Origin: an uncultured Clostridia bacterium | GTDB taxonomy: Bacteria > Bacillota > Clostridia > Oscillospirales > Acutalibacteraceae | Direction: 5' to 3' | DNA: 6,817 bases | NCBI GenBank assembly: GCA_946535695.1 | Contig: CAMNDS010000044.1 | Coordinates: forward strand, 1 to 6,817 | In this document: positions 5,162 to 6,817 of the stretch, one piece after another | Layout of the letters: each line of letters begins with the position of its first letter | How positions within the stretch are numbered: the first letter of the stretch is position 1 | Translations under genes and position numbers: made by a program | The notes under the pieces: generated by a model | Told to the model about the DNA's origin: nothing | The model's database searches: none | The model's input: only the letters and a program-made list of their open reading frames with translations

Positions 5162-6118
5162 TTGTATATCATAAGTTCAAAAATTAAATTCCAAAAAATT
5201 TTTATTGCAATTTTGGCCATTGTTTTAATTTCATTTGCAGTATTTTTTATTATGTACCGCAATAAAAAAGTTTCGATAAACGCCGAGGAAAATAAAAAGT
5301 TTATAAAATATGTCGAATTTAATCCTACTTATAAAATTTTAAAAGAAGCAATGAATGAAGATATAAAATCACGTAATTCGAGTGAAAATATCAAAATCGA
5401 CTGGATTAAAATTTTAGCTTATTTGGCCACTAAATATGGTGGTAAATTTGATAAATATAAAGATAATGATATTAAAAATTATATTGAAAAAGTAAAAAAT
5501 GGTGAATTTCCCGAACAAGAACTTGAAAATCAAAAACTTTTTAATTATTATCTCGAGGCTTATGGCACGATACTGAAAGATTTTTTAGGCGAATTTGAAT
5601 ATAAAAATAAAAATGGCGAAACTGTTAAAACTTACGGTCTAAAAGCACGCTGCCCGATTGCCAAAGGCTATCCGTTCCATCACTATGATGATTTTGGTGC
5701 GCGTAGAACTTTTGGCTATTCAAGACCTCATTTGGGGCATGATATGTTTTGTTCAATCGGAACTCCTGTTGTTGCAGTCGAGGACGGTTACGTCGAAATC
5801 ATGGGCTGGAATCGTTTTGGTGGCTGGCGAATTGGTATTCGAACACATGACAAAAAAAGATACTGGTATTACGCGCATTTAAGAAAAGATAAACCATTTC
5901 ATCCAAGTTTAAAAGAAGGCGCTGAGGTACACGCGGGTGATATCATCGGCTATGTTGGGCGTACGGGTTATAGCGATAAAGAAAATGTTAATAATATCAA
6001 GCGCAGCCACTTGCACGTGGGGCTGCAACTAATTTTTGACGAGTCCCAAAAGGACTCGCCAAATGAAATTTGGATTAATTTGTATAATATAACTAAGATT
6101 TTGGGGAATCTTTACTAA
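5162..6118 (+). CDS. Membrane-anchored M23 (LytM-type) zinc metallopeptidase
   Basis: M23 enzymes are zinc endopeptidases that usually cut peptide cross-bridges of peptidoglycan; some members are inactive regulators. This 318-residue protein starts at TTG. It has one membrane helix (about 14-31, IFIAILAIVLISFAVFFI) with basic residues on both sides, so it is likely anchored with the enzyme outside. A helical linker (about 45-145) leads to the peptidase domain (about 165-310). The active-site set is complete: H-L-G-H-D (His190, Asp194), Y-A-H-L (His239) and H-L-H (His283, His285). Around these, the FGARRTFGYSRPHLGHDMF, GGWRIGIR and SDKENVNNI segments resemble a Clostridia-specific M23 subgroup as I remember it. 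Roles in cell-wall turnover, division or sporulation are possible, but the substrate cannot be told from sequence. It is divergent from the exported 315-aa protein and overlaps the next gene tail to tail by 26 bases. Confidence 0.93.
   Translation: MYIISSKIKFQKIFIAILAIVLISFAVFFIMYRNKKVSINAEENKKFIKYVEFNPTYKILKEAMNEDIKSRNSSENIKIDWIKILAYLATKYGGKFDKYKDNDIKNYIEKVKNGEFPEQELENQKLFNYYLEAYGTILKDFLGEFEYKNKNGETVKTYGLKARCPIAKGYPFHHYDDFGARRTFGYSRPHLGHDMFCSIGTPVVAVEDGYVEIMGWNRFGGWRIGIRTHDKKRYWYYAHLRKDKPFHPSLKEGAEVHAGDIIGYVGRTGYSDKENVNNIKRSHLHVGLQLIFDESQKDSPNEIWINLYNITKILGNLY
6003..6073. repeat. Three adjacent hairpins inside the 3' end of the M23 gene
   Basis: The first pairs GCAGCCAC (6003-6010) with GTGG plus CTGC (6017-6026), leaving a 2-base bulge. 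The second is CGAGTCC-CAAAA-GGACTCG (6040-6058), a perfect 7-bp stem. The third is CCAAAT-GAA-ATTTGG (6059-6073), a perfect 6-bp stem directly abutting the second. The last two lie 20 to 55 bases past the stop of the oppositely oriented gene, so they could end its transcription, although neither strand has a proper T-run after them. The bases also encode conserved M23 residues, including the HLH motif. Confidence 0.55.
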
Positions 6119-6817
6119 AGTTCCAATTCTCCATTAGTTTATCTAATTTCTTGGCTTGTTCATTTATTTCCTTATTATTTGGGAATATTTCTTTTGTGCT
6201 ATTTATAAGTTCTTTGACTTGAATTTGCCTTTCTAATTTTTCTACATTTTCTTTATCTCCTAAGTATTGGTAAAGTTCTAACTCTTCTTTTAAAAGCTCC
6301 TGCTTTTGTTTTTCATCCTTTGGATTATTTTGTACTTGATTAATAATTTCGTCTATATTTATTAAATTATTTTTTAATTTTGTGTCTTTGATAGATGTTT
6401 GAACCCCAGCTAAAAATTTTTTTGCTCCATCCATTGCAGCTTCACTGGTTTCTAATTCAGGATTTTCCTCATTCTCGTCACCTTCACCTTTACCTTCAAT
6501 TCTACTTAAATCAATTGAACAGACTTTTCTCATTCTATTACGTAGCTTCTTTGCTGCCTGAATCGGACTTTTAGAATAGCCTTTCATATTAACGTACATT
6601 TCTTTTGGGAGTTCGTTATTTTTACCGTTAGATGCCGCGTAGATAAATTTTAGTAAAATTCTTTGAAAAAGTGTTTTTGCATTTAAACTTATTAAATTGC
6701 CAAAGTCGGCTAGTACAAGAGGTAATATGGTAATATCAATTTTAAGCGTATCTTTAATAACTTGGTACAAACTTTTTGCATCCCCAAATATTTTTCTTAC
6801 CTCGTCTGGCGTCATCT
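6093..6817 (-). CDS. Unrecognised charged helical protein, 5' end outside the window or at its edge
   Basis: I do not recognise the family. The frame is open from the right edge; an ATG at 6813-6815 could be the start, but its ribosome binding site would lie outside the window, so treat the gene as partial. The visible 240 residues lack a signal peptide. Residues about 1-62 are helical and partly hydrophobic (LPLVLADFGNLISL, LLKFIYAAS). A basic patch, KKLRNRMRKVC, sits at 89-99. An acidic low-complexity linker rich in Glu, Gly and Asn covers about 107-124. Residues about 160-230 are Glu/Lys-rich helices, likely coiled-coil or TPR-like (ELLKEELELYQYLGDKENV). The stop is TAG at 6093-6095, inside the M23 gene. 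Lys/Asn/Glu-rich composition is shared with the other unrecognised proteins here and partly reflects the AT-rich genome. Confidence 0.75.
   Translation of the reverse strand, partial: MTPDEVRKIFGDAKSLYQVIKDTLKIDITILPLVLADFGNLISLNAKTLFQRILLKFIYAASNGKNNELPKEMYVNMKGYSKSPIQAAKKLRNRMRKVCSIDLSRIEGKGEGDENEENPELETSEAAMDGAKKFLAGVQTSIKDTKLKNNLINIDEIINQVQNNPKDEKQKQELLKEELELYQYLGDKENVEKLERQIQVKELINSTKEIFPNNKEINEQAKKLDKLMENWNFSKDSPKS

Noticed and set aside
5658..5882. Plus-strand frame of 74 codons in another phase
   Set aside because: It sits over the catalytic core of the M23 peptidase, whose motifs are intact in the main frame.

Overview
The window is strongly AT-rich bacterial DNA, dense in genes. 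It uses GGAGG-type ribosome binding sites, ATG/GTG/TTG starts and near-consensus housekeeping sigma promoters. With the GyrB and SecG sequence character and a Clostridia-type M23 peptidase, this points to a low-GC Bacillota, most likely class Clostridia. An Oscillospiraceae-like lineage is my best guess, from remembered family patterns rather than a search. A host-associated or reduced genome is possible because of the AT content and several unrecognised proteins, but that is speculation.

Layout. Positions 82-1047 (minus) encode an unrecognised 321-aa protein with a hydrophobic segment near each end and its own promoter inside the 3' end of gyrB. Positions 1136-3662 (minus) form a tight three-gene operon, read as a 100-aa unrecognised small protein, then secG, then gyrB. 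It is driven by a TTGATT-17-TATAAT promoter. Positions 3847-4794 (minus) encode an unrecognised exported protein with a signal peptide, driven by a perfect TTGACA-17-TATAAT promoter. Positions 4795-5161 are a divergent intergenic region. It holds that promoter, a less AT-rich segment with RNA-like folding and an interrupted reading frame, and the promoter of the rightward gene with a possible operator. Positions 5162-6118 (plus) encode a membrane-anchored M23 (LytM-type) peptidase. Positions 6093-6817 (minus) are the 3' part of an unrecognised, charged, helix-rich protein whose end overlaps the peptidase gene tail to tail.

Function. The central operon joins two housekeeping functions, protein export (SecG) and DNA supercoiling (GyrB), in a linkage I do not regard as standard. 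GyrB has two unusual residues at drug-related positions: Asp where E. coli has Arg136, and Trp where E. coli has Lys447. The exported 315-aa protein and the M23 peptidase are divergent neighbours, both likely at the cell surface, with an 11-bp motif shared between their leaders. I see no transposase, integrase, CRISPR array, toxin-antitoxin pair, tRNA or rRNA. Nothing here clearly amounts to a new defence or mobile system. The best leads are the intergenic segment, the unrecognised proteins and the GyrB substitutions.
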